From positions 18,450,676 through 18,514,675 of the forward strand of contig NC_034011.1 in NCBI RefSeq assembly GCF_000346465.2: 64,000 nucleotides of DNA. The letters run 5' to 3'. This DNA comes from Prunus persica. Its lineage: Eukaryota > Streptophyta > Magnoliopsida > Rosales > Rosaceae. A program made the translations under genes and the position numbers. Below, one piece after another: positions 1 to 10,318 of this stretch. The first letter of the stretch is position 1. Every line of letters begins with the position of its first letter. The notes below the pieces were generated by a model. That model did not search any database. It worked only from the letters and a program-made list of their open reading frames with translations, and was not told the origin of the DNA.

Positions 1-1
1 T

Positions 2-88
2 GCCGTTGAGAATTTTTATATGACTGATTCGATCACCAGAGCATCAAAGATAATGGCACAATGCAGTTCAGTGCTGTTGAAGAAGTGA
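2..88 (+). CDS. NADH-ubiquinone oxidoreductase 75 kDa subunit (complex I), C-terminal end only
   Basis: The frame opening at base 2 reads 28 residues to a TGA at 86-88. The end contains YMTDSITRASKIMAQCS, which matches the C-terminus of plant mitochondrial complex I 75 kDa (NDUFS1-type) proteins; animal NDUFS1 has a related SISRASQTMAKC stretch. In the family the protein carries iron-sulfur clusters in the matrix arm of complex I. Only the last exon, or part of it, is inside the window, so no cofactor-binding part is visible. The identification rests on recalled similarity over a short stretch. Confidence 0.65.
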   Translation, partial: AVENFYMTDSITRASKIMAQCSSVLLKK

Positions 89-1175
89 CCAGTGGATTTT
101 TGTTATTCTCTAATAAAGTTGCAGATTCACCTGTTTTCTCCTGTTAATTTTATGGGGTTGTGTAAGGCCCTGTTTGGCCAAAGCTTCTGGAACATTGGAA
201 GTACTTCCAATAAATTTATTCAGGTTTTGTTTCACTGTAATGCAATGTAATAGTATTTTCTGTACAACCGTTTGCATATATAATTTGGGAATTTTCAATT
301 CATTTGTTGTATATCTTCACTGAATGTACGACACCGAAGATTTTTACTCAAATTTGAATGCAACACATGTAGGACCAAATCAGAATGCAAATGAAGAGAA
401 AAAGTCTTCATAAATTAGCTGAGTTATATGTTTTCTCACTTCCAAAGAAAAGTAGCGTTCATATGTTTTCTTGTTTCCCGAGTCAAAGCTCCTCTATATA
501 AAGGGGCTTCTTGTTATGTAGAAGATGTTAGTTGAATAACCAAATCTTGTCACTTTGTTAATATTTTTTTGATACAAACGATATTCTACTTTAATCTAAT
601 CTAAACTATGGAAAGGGGAATTCGAACTCGGATGCAGAGCGGAGAGTACATTGGCTCTAGTCAACTTGGTGTTGTTAGGTTTGCTTCATCATTTGGGTTT
701 TTTGTTTTATGTCAAACAAAACTCCACCAATTCCTCGGCAATTCATGAATGTGTTTGTCTGTCCTGTTTGTGCCACTTGGGTGGCTCTTCTTCTTGTATG
801 CTCTTGTTGAGCCGCTAACTTTATTTATTTATTCTTGTTTTGGTCTTGGTTATGTATCTTTCTTTGTTTTAATAAGTTCAGTTTTTACAACCATGTACGG
901 TGCTTTGTTCAAAAAACCAAAGGCAGAGAAAACAAAAGGTAATGAGTACAAGAAAGTAAAATGAGATAGTAATTATGCAATTCATTCACACATAAACATA
1001 AAGACATGAAAACCTACAAACGGAAACACCCTCCTTCCTATTTCTTGCACTTTCTTATTCAAAAGCCAAACACTACAAAATAAAAAAGAAACTACAGGAT
1101 CAAAAAAGTAGCAGCAGCATATGAGATGGCACTGGCAAGCCCCCAACGCCCATGAGGGTTTTGGTTACTTCTGTT
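89..1175. other. 3' untranslated/intergenic stretch
   Basis: AT-rich sequence following the complex I stop codon; the first few hundred bases are probably its 3' UTR. A TATA-like TATATAAA lies at 495-502 with no convincing gene downstream. A 71-codon open frame at 749-964 is hydrophobic but has no recognisable family. I see nothing else that is coding. Confidence 0.4.
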
Positions 1176-2282
1176 TTATCCTCGGAGAAGAAGAGTGACC
1201 CCAAAGGAAATTGTGCACGCAATATGCCCCAACAGAGCCAAGAACCCGTACTTCCTGTCATCATCACACACACACAAAAAGTAAATAAAAAATGAACTCT
1301 ATAGGCAAATTTTCCATTTCCAAATAGTTCAATTCAACATATTAAGACGGCGGCCACATATGTCAAATCTTATTTGATTATGCTCTCAGGTCAAAATTAA
1401 TAATCTCACGACATAACATGACATACGTTAAGTTCATTCGAGAGTAACAATCTCAAAACATAACATAACATGTTCAGTCCGAATTAGCATATCACAACAT
1501 AACATATATTTGATAAAATACTTGAAAAATGTACTAATTGTATTATATATTGTTTAATATAAGCGATGTTAGGAATGGGGAATTGAACCTAGCATCTTGG
1601 GCGTAGGGGTAAATGTTATTAACCACTTCAAATACAACCTTTTTTTCTTCCACGAGTAAGAAGATTGAAAAATGGTACTAAGACAATAGCCATAGTTCTT
1701 TTCATCAAAAAGAAGAAAAATAACATAACATGTCATATGCTAGATATGTTAAAAATGATTAAATGAGTAGAGATTGGGAAATAGGTAAGATTGAAAATGG
1801 AGAAAGATATAGGGCAAACCCGACGGCAAGGCGGTTCTCGGGGTCGCCGGTGGAGTAGCCTTTGAAATAGAAATAGCGGGTGACAGTATAAAGCAGACCA
1901 AGGCCAGCTGAGATGCAAGGATGTTTAAGACCTCCCAATAACAGAAGCACAAAGAACAAAGGCATCAATTCCAGAGAGTTCTGGTGGCCTCTCTGAACAC
2001 AATTGAAAACTTTTGCTTCTTTGTTGTCAGATTCTGAAGCGTACAGGGTTGGATAAGGCACCTTGTACCTGCCCAATTCATAACAAATTCAATCAGAGAT
2101 TTTAACAGAGATTTCTGGAAATTATTTATTAAAAAAAACAAATTTTAAAGCTTTGCATTTACATACTTTTTTCTGGCCTTGCCTACTTTGCCAGCCATCC
2201 AGAAATTGAGAAGGGTGTAGAGAACAAGAACAAGGACTACATAGCCGTACTCTCTGGGGAGCAATTCAACTGCGGTGGCCAT
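1176..2282 (-). CDS. MGST3: Microsomal glutathione S-transferase 3 (MAPEG family), three exons
   Basis: Exons on the minus strand are 2282-2167, 2068-1820 and 1254-1176. All introns are GT-AG, and both junctions fall after the second base of a codon, splitting a Lys and a Gly codon. The product is 147 residues, the usual MAPEG length. It begins MATAVELLPREYGYVVLVLV and carries the family-typical KVFNCVQRGHQNSLE segment near residue 65, then several hydrophobic membrane segments. Members are small integral membrane proteins of the ER or outer mitochondrial membrane that use glutathione in conjugation or lipid peroxide reduction. The ATG chosen is the first in frame and starts directly before the first membrane segment. 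The gene stands alone, convergent with the complex I gene. It looks intact. Confidence 0.9.
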
Positions 2283-3118
2283 TTGGTTTCTGGGTATGAA
2301 CGTGAAATCAGGGAAATGGGTTTTATGAATTGACTTCTTGACTGACCGACTCTGTTGTGTGTGTGGATATAGATGAGCCTCTTGTTTCTCTTCACTTGGG
2401 TTTATTTTGGTGGTAATGGGCGCCCACGTTAGCTTTTATACTTGTTTTGCGACTTTTTCTCCAAGGCAGATAGATTTTTATATTATTTTTCATCAATCAA
2501 TATTTAATAATAGTAATATATATGTGAGCAGTAGGCTTGTGTAACAAGTACATCTTGATTTCTCCATCCATCTTTTTTCCTTGCTTTTTTTTTTTCACGA
2601 GGCGTTTGAGGTTGTATTTGTCCAACCTGCACTTAAGAGTTTGACAATTGTTTTAAATTAGTTTACAATGGGTACCACCATAACTGAGTTTCCCCTCTGG
2701 ATCATTGATATGGGGAAAGTGCTCCACGCCTGCGTTTTTCATTCGAAGATGGTTAATATTTTATATAATTATTGTAAATTAATTGAAGGCTTATTATTAT
2801 ATAGAATTACCGATAGGGCCAATGTGGAACACAAAACTCTAGTCAATGGAATGAAGCGGGTCATTTGGACTTTAATGGGGCAAAATGAGATTTAACCGCA
2901 GTTTCAAAGGGTGTTGCAGTAAATAAGCTTTAATTAAAATATACATTTAAAATGAAATATTTTTTAAGGGGTAAAAGTCATACGCAAAGGATCGATTAAG
3001 GGAGTGAAATGAGACATTTTTATTTTCAGTGGGTTATGTTATGTAAGATTAGATTTGTGTTCAAATTATTTATATATAAAAAAAATTGTAAGGAGGTATT
3101 CGTGCGTGGAAATATTGG
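2283..3118. other. Intergenic, upstream of MGST3
   Basis: AT-rich non-coding DNA that must contain the MGST3 promoter (minus strand). No clear core promoter element or repeat structure was recognised. Short open frames at 2668-2895 and 3009-3353 have no family features. Confidence 0.4.
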
Positions 3119-3370
3119 TCATTTGGTGGTGAGATGGTTTTGTTCACTATTTTGTTTTTACTGTTTTTTAGTGTTTTTTTTTTCTGACTTGCAAATGAAT
3201 GACCTCATCTCTCTTCCTACGGGTGCCCCTTGGTATGGTGAAAACCGAATCAACTTATTATCAACCAAAACTTTTTTATTTGGTAACTGCATTTTAGAAT
3301 TTGAAACCGAAAAAAAAAAAATTGATTTTGTGGTGGTGAAAACAAAAAAATAATATCGAATTACTGGTTA

Positions 3371-3660
3371 TCTATATATATAAAGCAAAAGGCAGAGAAT
3401 GGTGAAACATTCAAAATACCAGAAAATGCCCTTTGTTAATTCAAATATTAAGAATTGAAATTATTAATTAAATTAAGATAATATCGTAAATTCACATTTT
3501 TTAATATTAAAAAAATTAAAATTAAAAACCAAAATAAGATAATAGGTCCTATTTTTATGGAACATAACTACCCTGTTATTTTTTCTTAATTCTAAAAATA
3601 AAAATAAAAAAGAAAAAGAAAACCAATTGGCACATGCATGAGCATGTGTCAAGGGGCTAG
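3371..3660 (+). mobile_element. Non-autonomous Helitron A (290 bp)
   Basis: Starts with TC (TCTATATATATAAAGC) and ends in CTAG. It sits between a host A (3370) and T (3661), the usual Helitron target, with no target duplication. Ten bases before the CTAG end is a perfect 7-bp hairpin, CACATGC (3631-3637) / GCATGTG (3642-3648) with loop ATGA. The first ~130 bp match the two other copies at 28013 and 35376. The 3' hairpin differs from theirs. There is no Rep/helicase coding capacity. Confidence 0.8.
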
Positions 3661-4202
3661 TTACCATAATATATCGACGTAGTTACTAAAATATTAGTGA
3701 ATATTAATACTAAACTAAACTACTAATATTTATTGTATATATGTAAAGAGATACATACATGTATTGCATAAAGAATTTATAAACATATTTATTATGGTAT
3801 CATACGAGTATCATTAATAGTGTGGAAGCACAAATTCTTCAGTCCATGACATGTGGACACAAATGCCTATATACTCTGATCTAGAATTACTTTCAACAAT
3901 TTGATAAATTCTTACACTCATTATATGTACATATTGAGTTACACTACACTCACTAGTCCCAAAATGTAAGTATCATTAGTTTTGATGTACTAGTTATAAT
4001 GCATATATTATATGACTTCCTAGTACTAATTAGTAGTATTAATGAACAAATTCTTATACCACTTAGCTTATAAGAAAAAAAGTAGTGTTACAAATATACG
4101 TACATGTAGTTCATAAAAATACATACACATAGCCAAGTGTACTAAACTATTAATTGTAAGAGAGTTTGTAAATTAGACTCACTGCTACTAGTTACTCGTA
4201 AT

Positions 4203-5146
4203 CAAGGACTGAGATATTGATAATATCGCCGAAATATTGGAGATATTATAGTTTTTTAGGGAGGGGTATATTTTGTATTGTATCTGTGTACTTATCGTAT
4301 AAATATCGATAATATCGGGGAAGTTTCGGCCGTGATAATATCCTTCAATTATCATGAGCATTGGTTAATATATCACGATAATATCCATAATATCCATAAT
4401 ATTGCAATATCGACATGGAATAGAAAAAATAAAATAATGAAAAGGCTTATGCACATGCACAAGCGGATTCAAACCCCTTTCATTTCTACTTTTCCTCCAA
4501 CCCTTCATATCTCATGCCTTTTGGGATGGAATTGAGCGGCTTATAGAAAGAATGTGAGACCAAATCTTCAAATGATTTTGCTTATGGTCAACGTCAACCA
4601 ATCTCGTGATCCATATAGGTGGCATGTTAACAATTACATGCAAAACTATTTTGAGGATTTATCATTTGATGACTACTCTTCACAGTACACGTAACCTGCA
4701 CATAGAGATGGTGAAAGACAATGACAAATTTGATCCTCATACGAACTCTATGTGGCAACTCATATATTTTACCATGCAATGTATAAAATATAAAATATTG
4801 TAGTAAATCATTATAAACAAATGATTATGGTATGCTTAATCTTCTTTCATTAATTACTACATATTTTCTACACTCATAGTGTTTGTCAGCTCGCTATATA
4901 ATCAACTTAAATCAATCAAACCTACCATGCAATGTATTTCCTTTTTTCTTTTGGTGATAAAATAATAGATAATTGACTAAATAAACATCCTCTAAAGTTT
5001 CAATCAAAATTTTCAAGTTTTTCTTACAATTTCAGTGATTTTTATTCAAAATTTTATCAAAATTGATAATTTCTCGATATTTCCATCAATATTTTTGTGT
5101 TTTTCGGACCCCGATATTTTTGAAAGCCTCGATATTTTAGGCCTTG
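4203..5146 (+). mobile_element. hAT-like MITE, 944 bp
   Basis: Inserted into copy A. The flanks CTCGTAAT (4195-4202) and CTTGTAAT (5147-5154) form an 8-bp target duplication with one mismatch. The undisturbed site in copy B reads CTTGTAAT once. Termini are CAAGGACT and AGGCCTTG, short imperfect inverted repeats of hAT style. Subterminal regions are rich in GATATT/AATATC motifs in both orientations, as expected for hAT transposase-binding regions. No intact transposase was seen; open frames of 85 and 65 codons inside have no recognised domain. Confidence 0.75.
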
Positions 5147-5213
5147 CTTGTAATGTTAGTGAATTAATGGTTATAAACAAAAACTAAACTAATAGAAAAT
5201 AACCAAAAGCAAA

Positions 5214-5884
5214 TCAACAAGTATTGGAAATTGAATTTATTCAAATATACCGAAAACCCAAAGTTACCGTAAATTACCAAACCTAGAGTTACCAATACTG
5301 AAATTATCAAAATCGAAAATTGCCAAAATTTTATTTATTTATTTTGGTAACAACCATCAAGATACAAAAATGTCGACTTTTTCTTTATCATGCTAAAATA
5401 GGTCTTTGTAACTCAAACACCATAAATGATAACCCACCAATAATACAACGTTTAAGTAAAACCCAATTTTTAAATTGGATGACAATGTGTTCATGTAAGT
5501 TGATTTATTAACAAATCATGCCACTAAATCTTTATTTAGTGGCTGACTGTTTTTCATCCTCTAATTTTATGCAAATGAATAATACCTCTCATTGCACATT
5601 TATTTTTGCACTCATGTAATAATGGCTTACAATCAAATTAGTTCAAATACTCCTTCTTAACCTCCTACAGGTCGGATAAATGAATTTTTTTTTTTATACC
5701 AACACCTTCCAATTATATATATTTACCTAATATTCTTCAATTATATAGATCTATATAATATATATTCTAATAGGTACAATGCCATAGAAAGAAAGAAAAA
5801 AAAAAGTATGCTAATTAGATGATATTCTGTACGTTAACATTTTCATGCCTACATATATTACATCATATGACTCATAGAAGAAAA
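5214..5884. other. Intergenic, no gene seen
   Basis: AT-rich sequence between copy A and the 30-bp repeat region. It has runs of simple ACC/TACC-rich text and poly-A/T. No coding or RNA feature is recognised. Confidence 0.4.
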
Positions 5885-6420
5885 TAATAGATAAATTATT
5901 ACTCATAAAAGATAATAGGTAGATTATTACTCATAAATATAATAGGTAAATTATTGTCTATAAAAGATAATAGGTAGATTATTATCCATACAAATAATAG
6001 GTATATTATCATTCATAATAAAAAGGAACATAAATAAATTTTCTATTTAAATAAATCACATAATAGGTACATTATTATTTTAAAAATAATAAAAAATCAT
6101 AGTTACACTAAAAAATCATAATCTACCTTATTATTTTGTGGATGAAATTAAGAGGTACAGTAATACGTATATTATCCATAACATAGGTAAATTATTGTAC
6201 CTATTAAAAATAATCGACAGATTATTATCCATGAAAAATTAGGTACAATAAAACTTTAATAGGTATATTATCATTCATAAAAGAAAAATAAACTATATAT
6301 AAATTTTGTATTTAAATAAATAAGTCATGAAATAGGTACATTATTATTTATAAATAAATAAATAAGGTAGATGATTATCCATGAAAAACTAGGTACAGTA
6401 AAACTTTAATAAATGAAATC
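5885..6420 (+). repeat. Degenerate AT-rich minisatellite
   Basis: About a dozen imperfect units of 28-35 bp built around ATAGGTANATTATTA followed by (T/C)CATAAA. Within it a longer segment of about 60-90 bp is itself duplicated: ATTATCCATGAAAAA with AGGTACA(A/G)TAAAACT occurs near 6223 and again near 6375. No coding capacity. Confidence 0.7.
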
Positions 6421-6926
6421 CAAAATCCAAAATCCAAAATTATTTTCTTAAATAAATGAAATCCCCTGCGGCACTTTTTTTTTTTAATCAACCCTGAGGC
6501 ACTTTTATTGAACCAAAATCCGAGAGCATGTGTAGAAAGGAAAAGATGGAACAAAATTTCAAAAAGGCAAGCAAATAAGGAAAACTAAGCATTTCCGGCC
6601 AACTAATTGTTGACTATATCTATTAAAGTTCCCATAAAACAACATCTCTTGGCAATAAAAAGTTCCCAATGGGGGCCTAAAAGCTATGAGATACCCATGT
6701 AGACGGTAATGTACTATTTTCTATTTACCTAGTTCATATCTTTGTTCCAACAATGATTTCACCACGGGACATGGCAAAGTCTTTAGTCCGAGTGGACGAG
6801 ACGGATCTAAGGATAAACTAATAATTATTAACAATTATTTACTTCTTTGGTTTCATATTTATAGTGTATGTGAGGGTTTGAATCTGAGATCACTAGTTTG
6901 CAAGTCAAGGCTCTTTTTCAAAGAAG
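6421..6926. other. Intergenic, no gene seen
   Basis: Non-coding, AT-rich, with several poly-A/T runs. No transposon termini or gene features were found. Confidence 0.4.
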
Positions 6927-7826
6927 TCATTTGGTGGTGATGATTTTGTTCATTAATTTTTATTTATTTAATTGTTTGCAAGTTCACTTGCAAGCCAATG
7001 ATCCCATCTCTCTTTCTAGGGCTGCCCCTTGGTATGATGAAAACCAAATCAACTTTTTTATTTGTTAACTGCATTTTAAAATCTGAAAATCGGATAATTT
7101 AAAACCGAAAAAGGTTTAGAAAAATTGGTTTTTTTTTTGAGGAAGAAATTGTTTTGTCATGCATTCAATAATTTGGTAAATTCCAACTTTTATTATACTA
7201 TATTCGGTTACACTAGACTCACTAGTTCCAATGCAAATATTAGTTTTGATGTACTAATTATAATACATATATCATATCAGACTGACTAGTAATAATTAAT
7301 AGTATTAGTCTACAAATGTGAATTATGTCAGTTGGTTAAGGTGTGTATGTCTACTCACTTGCACTTAAGTTTGATTTCTTTCTCCATACAACAGAGTAGT
7401 TTAGAATATTACTTTGTTAGTTGTGCTCTTCCACTTTCACTCATGTGGGTTGAAATTCGAAATCTCAGACACTCAATGAATATTTGTATACACCCTCATC
7501 TCTCAATTGCTTGTATTCAAAAACAAAAAAAATTCTTTGTCAAAAAAAAAAAAAAAAAACCTTGTTTATAAGAGACAAAGTAGTGATGTATTGAGGGTTA
7601 TATTACTAATATTATACAAGTAGTTGATAAGAATACATATAGATAGTCAAGCTTACTAAATTATTTTTTAATACAAATGATTGAGGGAGGGAGTGGAGGT
7701 GTACTAAACTACTAATAGTAAGATAGCTCACTAGTTACTTGTAATATTAGTGAATTACTTGTTATAAACCTAAAGTAAACTAATAGAAAATAACAACAAC
7801 AACAAAAAAAAAAACAACCAAAAGAG
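6927..7826 (+). repeat. Copy B of the duplicated ~1 kb tract
   Basis: Colinear with 3119-5213. It lacks the hAT MITE and the recognisable Helitron but carries a SINE (about 7327-7559). It is interrupted at its right edge by the LTR element that starts at 7832. Confidence 0.7.
7327..7559 (+). mobile_element. tRNA-derived SINE
   Basis: Present in copy B and absent from the corresponding point of copy A (near 4060). It starts with an A-box-like GTCAGTTGGTTAAGG, has a B-box-like AGTTTGATTTC about 40 bp on, and ends in a long poly-A tract (7542-7559). The CTCTCAATTGCTTGTATTCAAA end resembles the 3' part of the sequence near 33770. It is non-coding. Exact ends are uncertain by a few bases. Confidence 0.6.
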
Positions 7827-7831
7827 ATAAC

Positions 7832-8370
7832 TGTTGTAAAAGTTTGAAGGTGGAGCCCACAGAGGAAGTTTCCTTGCATCTTCCAGGAACTTTCCCTTCC
7901 CTGTATTTATCAATTCAGGAAGTTTCCTTGCATCTTCCAGGAACTTTCCTTGCATCTTCCAGGAACTTTCCTTCCCTGTATTTATCAATTCAGGAAGTTT
8001 CCTTGCATCTTCCAGGAACCTTCCCTTCCCTGTATTTTGCCTTAACATTAGCCTATAAATAGGCATACCAATTGTAAAGGGGAGTGTGACCAACGGAGAA
8101 AAGAAAGAAAGGGGAGAAGAGAAAAAGAAGAGAGAAGAAGAAGAGAAAAGAAGAAAGAAAAGAAGAGAAAAAGAAGAAAGAGAGAAAAAATTCAGTGAGC
8201 CTCACATATTGTAAACTCTAAAGTTGTAGCCCTATTATTTTATATAGTGAAAAAGTTACTGCTGCTGCTCTCCGAGGACGTAGGCATAGCCGAACCTCGT
8301 TAAATGCTGTGTCTCATCTACTTTACGTGCAGCTCAATATTCATACATATTCCAGGTTATTTATATAACA
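7832..8370 (+). repeat. 5' LTR of element 1
   Basis: 539 bp, TG...CA ends. U3 contains tandem ~55-bp units starting AGGAAGTTTCCTTGCATC (7865-8020), a TATA box TATAAATA at 8054-8061, and a purine-rich GA stretch (8094-8190). The middle repeat unit has an extra 22-bp duplication that the 3' LTR lacks. Confidence 0.9.
8054..8061 (+). promoter_or_regulatory. TATA box in the 5' LTR of element 1
   Basis: TATAAATA inside CCTATAAATAGG. The same box is at 13935-13942 in the 3' LTR. It probably sets the start of the genomic RNA about 30 bp downstream. Confidence 0.6.
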
Positions 8371-8388
8371 CGTTATCAGCACGAGAAA
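8371..8388 (+). promoter_or_regulatory. Primer-binding-site region of element 1
   Basis: CGTTATCAGCACGAG directly follows the 5' LTR. The same CGTTATCAGCACGA follows the 5' LTR of element 2 (17872). That shared position and conservation suggest the minus-strand primer site. The tRNA was not identified. Confidence 0.55.
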
Positions 8389-8550
8389 CTCTCAGGTATA
8401 ATTTTTGTGCTGCACTATTATCTATACTACTAACCACTAACAAAAATGGACCCTTGGTAATACTAAACATATTATCAGTGGGAGACCGTTACTAATACTA
8501 ACTTTTTCTTATTTTATTCGGTGGTGGTTTTAACCCCACATTTATTTACT

Positions 8551-9093
8551 GTATGGTATAGGTTTATTACCCATACATGCACCTTTACTTTATCGCAAAT
8601 TTATTTTACCGCATATTTATTTTATTTACTGTATGGTGTAGGTTTATTACTCATACAACAGTATTTATTTAAAAGGGTGGTGCGGGTTTATCGTCCACAC
8701 CTTTGCTTTTATTTAAATGTATGGAGCAGAATTAGTGCCCATACAAGCACAATTTACTTTATCGCACATTTAATTTTATTTAAAGTATGGTGCGGGATTA
8801 ACGTCCATACAGCAAGCAATTTAATTTATGCATTTACTTTACTGCACATTTAATTTTATTTAAAGTATGGTGCGGGATTAACGTCCATACAGCAAGCAAT
8901 TTAATTTATGAATTTAATTTACCGCACATTTACATTTATTTAAAAGGGTGGTGCGGGTTTATCGTCCACGCCTTTACTTTTATTTAAATGTATGGAGCAG
9001 AATTAATGCCCATACAAGCACCTTAACTTTATGAATTTAATTTACCGCACATTTACATTTATTTAAAGTGTGGTGCGGGTTTATCGTCCATAC
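8551..9093 (+). repeat. Array of nine 26-nt hairpins in element 1
   Basis: Units at 8551, 8631, 8675, 8719, 8785, 8865, 8946, 8990 and 9068. Each is exactly 26 nt: a 6-nt arm, 14 nt, then a complementary 6-nt arm. The usual arms are GTATGG/CCATAC. Variants keep pairing through G-U or compensating changes. In most units the inner 14 nt form one bulged base, a 3-bp inner stem and a 7-nt loop (GGTTTAT, GAATTAG or GGATTAA type). Spacers are A/T-rich and contain repeated TTTATTTAAA and CCGCACATTTA. There is no coding potential; this reads as structured RNA. Confidence 0.8.
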
Positions 9094-9138
9094 CAGTAAT
9101 TTATTTACCAGCAATTTATTTTATGGATTAAATGTGAT

Positions 9139-9725
9139 GTATGATGAGTTTTTACAGTATGCAGATCAGGACCAGAAGTTCCTTGATCCTCATCATACAA
9201 TTACATCAGAACTTGAAGATCCTTGATGATGATGTTAATATGAAAGCTGGCAGTCTCTCCGGTACTGTATTTGTAAACATGTGATCGGACTTAAGGGTTC
9301 TTGATCCCTGACATGTAAATAAGGACCTAGAGTTCCTTAATGATGTAACAGTATCGTATTGGTTCATGGTGCCGTACACATTGATGATAACTGTACTGGC
9401 AGATGAATAGATACGTATTCATGACTTGATGAATAGCACTATTCACATAAATAGTGACGTATGCATAAATATTAACCATTTTGGGTAAACCGTCACTATA
9501 TACAAAAGGGAACCTGTAGTTCCTTAAACTCATGGATGAGCAATTAAATGAGATGCCAGAAGTTCCTCAAAATATGGACAATTATGTAAGAGCTTGAAGT
9601 CCCGAAATATGTACAGAAAATGTCCATACCATGAGAATATGTGGCTTTGGCTTGAAGTTCAAAATTTAACAGTGTTGAGAACCTGAAGTTCCAACAATTA
9701 AATGGACAACCCTTGAGGTATTATT
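9139..9725 (+). repeat. Second motif array: GGACCNGAAGTTCC-type stem-loops
   Basis: About nine recurrences, roughly 30-120 bp apart, of a motif close to (A/G)CCTGAAGTTCC preceded by GGA or GAA. Many form small hairpins, for example GGAAC (9509-9513) with GTTCC (9519-9523) and AAGGA/TCCTT around 9321-9338. The first sits inside a 10-bp stem, GTATGATGAG (9139-9148) with CTCATCATAC (9189-9198). The same series is in element 2 from about 19908. Confidence 0.6.
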
Positions 9726-10318
9726 GCAAATTGTGGTATGCCACATATCTCTTTGGCATAAGAAGATGATGAATTTAAAGTTCGATTTTGTTATAATCGA
9801 CACCTTAAGGAAGAAATATATTTTGTGAATTTCGGTTGTTAAGAATACACCGCGAAATGGATAATATCAATATAAACCTCAAATAATGAATTGAGGCTCC
9901 CCACATATTTTGTTATATCTGGGCCGGAAGCCCATGGATCCAAATATATGAGAGATCCTAAACTTGAAATTGTGGGTACATAGTTGTTAATGCTCTTCAC
10001 TACTATATTGCGATATTATCATGGTTTTTACTCAATTCACATTTCATGTCCATTTGAAAAAGGCAAATAAATTCTGAGTTTGTGCCCAGACCAAAAGTTC
10101 CGGGCTACCATGCGATAAAATATGAAATTTGGGAGAGACAATGTGGTTATTTGAACCTATAAGGCACAAGGTTCCAAATCGTCATTTTGAAAAGACGTAA
10201 AAACCACAGGTGCAAGTTTAAGAATATGCGCAATTATTATAACAGAAAAGGGGCATACAACAGATAGATTTTTTCCTGCAATGAAGGTGCAGGCCCTGTA
10301 AAATCTATAAAAATTACA

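Larger units (their letters stand above)
3119..5213 (+). repeat. Copy A of a duplicated ~1 kb tract, now interrupted by a hAT MITE and holding a Helitron
   Basis: Blocks of copy A recur in order in copy B (6927-7826). Examples are TCATTTGGTGGTGA (3119 and 6927), GCCCCTTGGTATG, TAGTTTTGATGTACTA and ACTAATAGAAAATAAC. The two copies are diverged by many substitutions and indels. Where copy B runs without a break, copy A has the 944-bp MITE at 4203-5146. The duplicated tract itself has no recognised coding content. Confidence 0.75.

Noticed and set aside
749..964. 71-codon hydrophobic open frame
   Set aside because: No recognisable family, no good core promoter near it, and ordinary AT-rich surroundings.
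7844..8062. Open frame with repeated VSLHLPGTFPS segments (also 13660-13926)
   Set aside because: It is the translation of tandem U3 repeats inside the LTR promoter region; no start context or family support.
8551..9093. Regularly spaced short repeats resembling a CRISPR array
   Set aside because: Units are palindromic but vary in sequence, spacers are themselves related A/T-rich repeats, no cas genes exist, and the array lies inside an LTR element of a plant genome.
9200..9235. Similarity to miR172 (CTTGATGATG...)
   Set aside because: Only a partial match, no precursor-like hairpin of proper size around it, and the text belongs to the repeated GAAGTTCC series of the LTR element.
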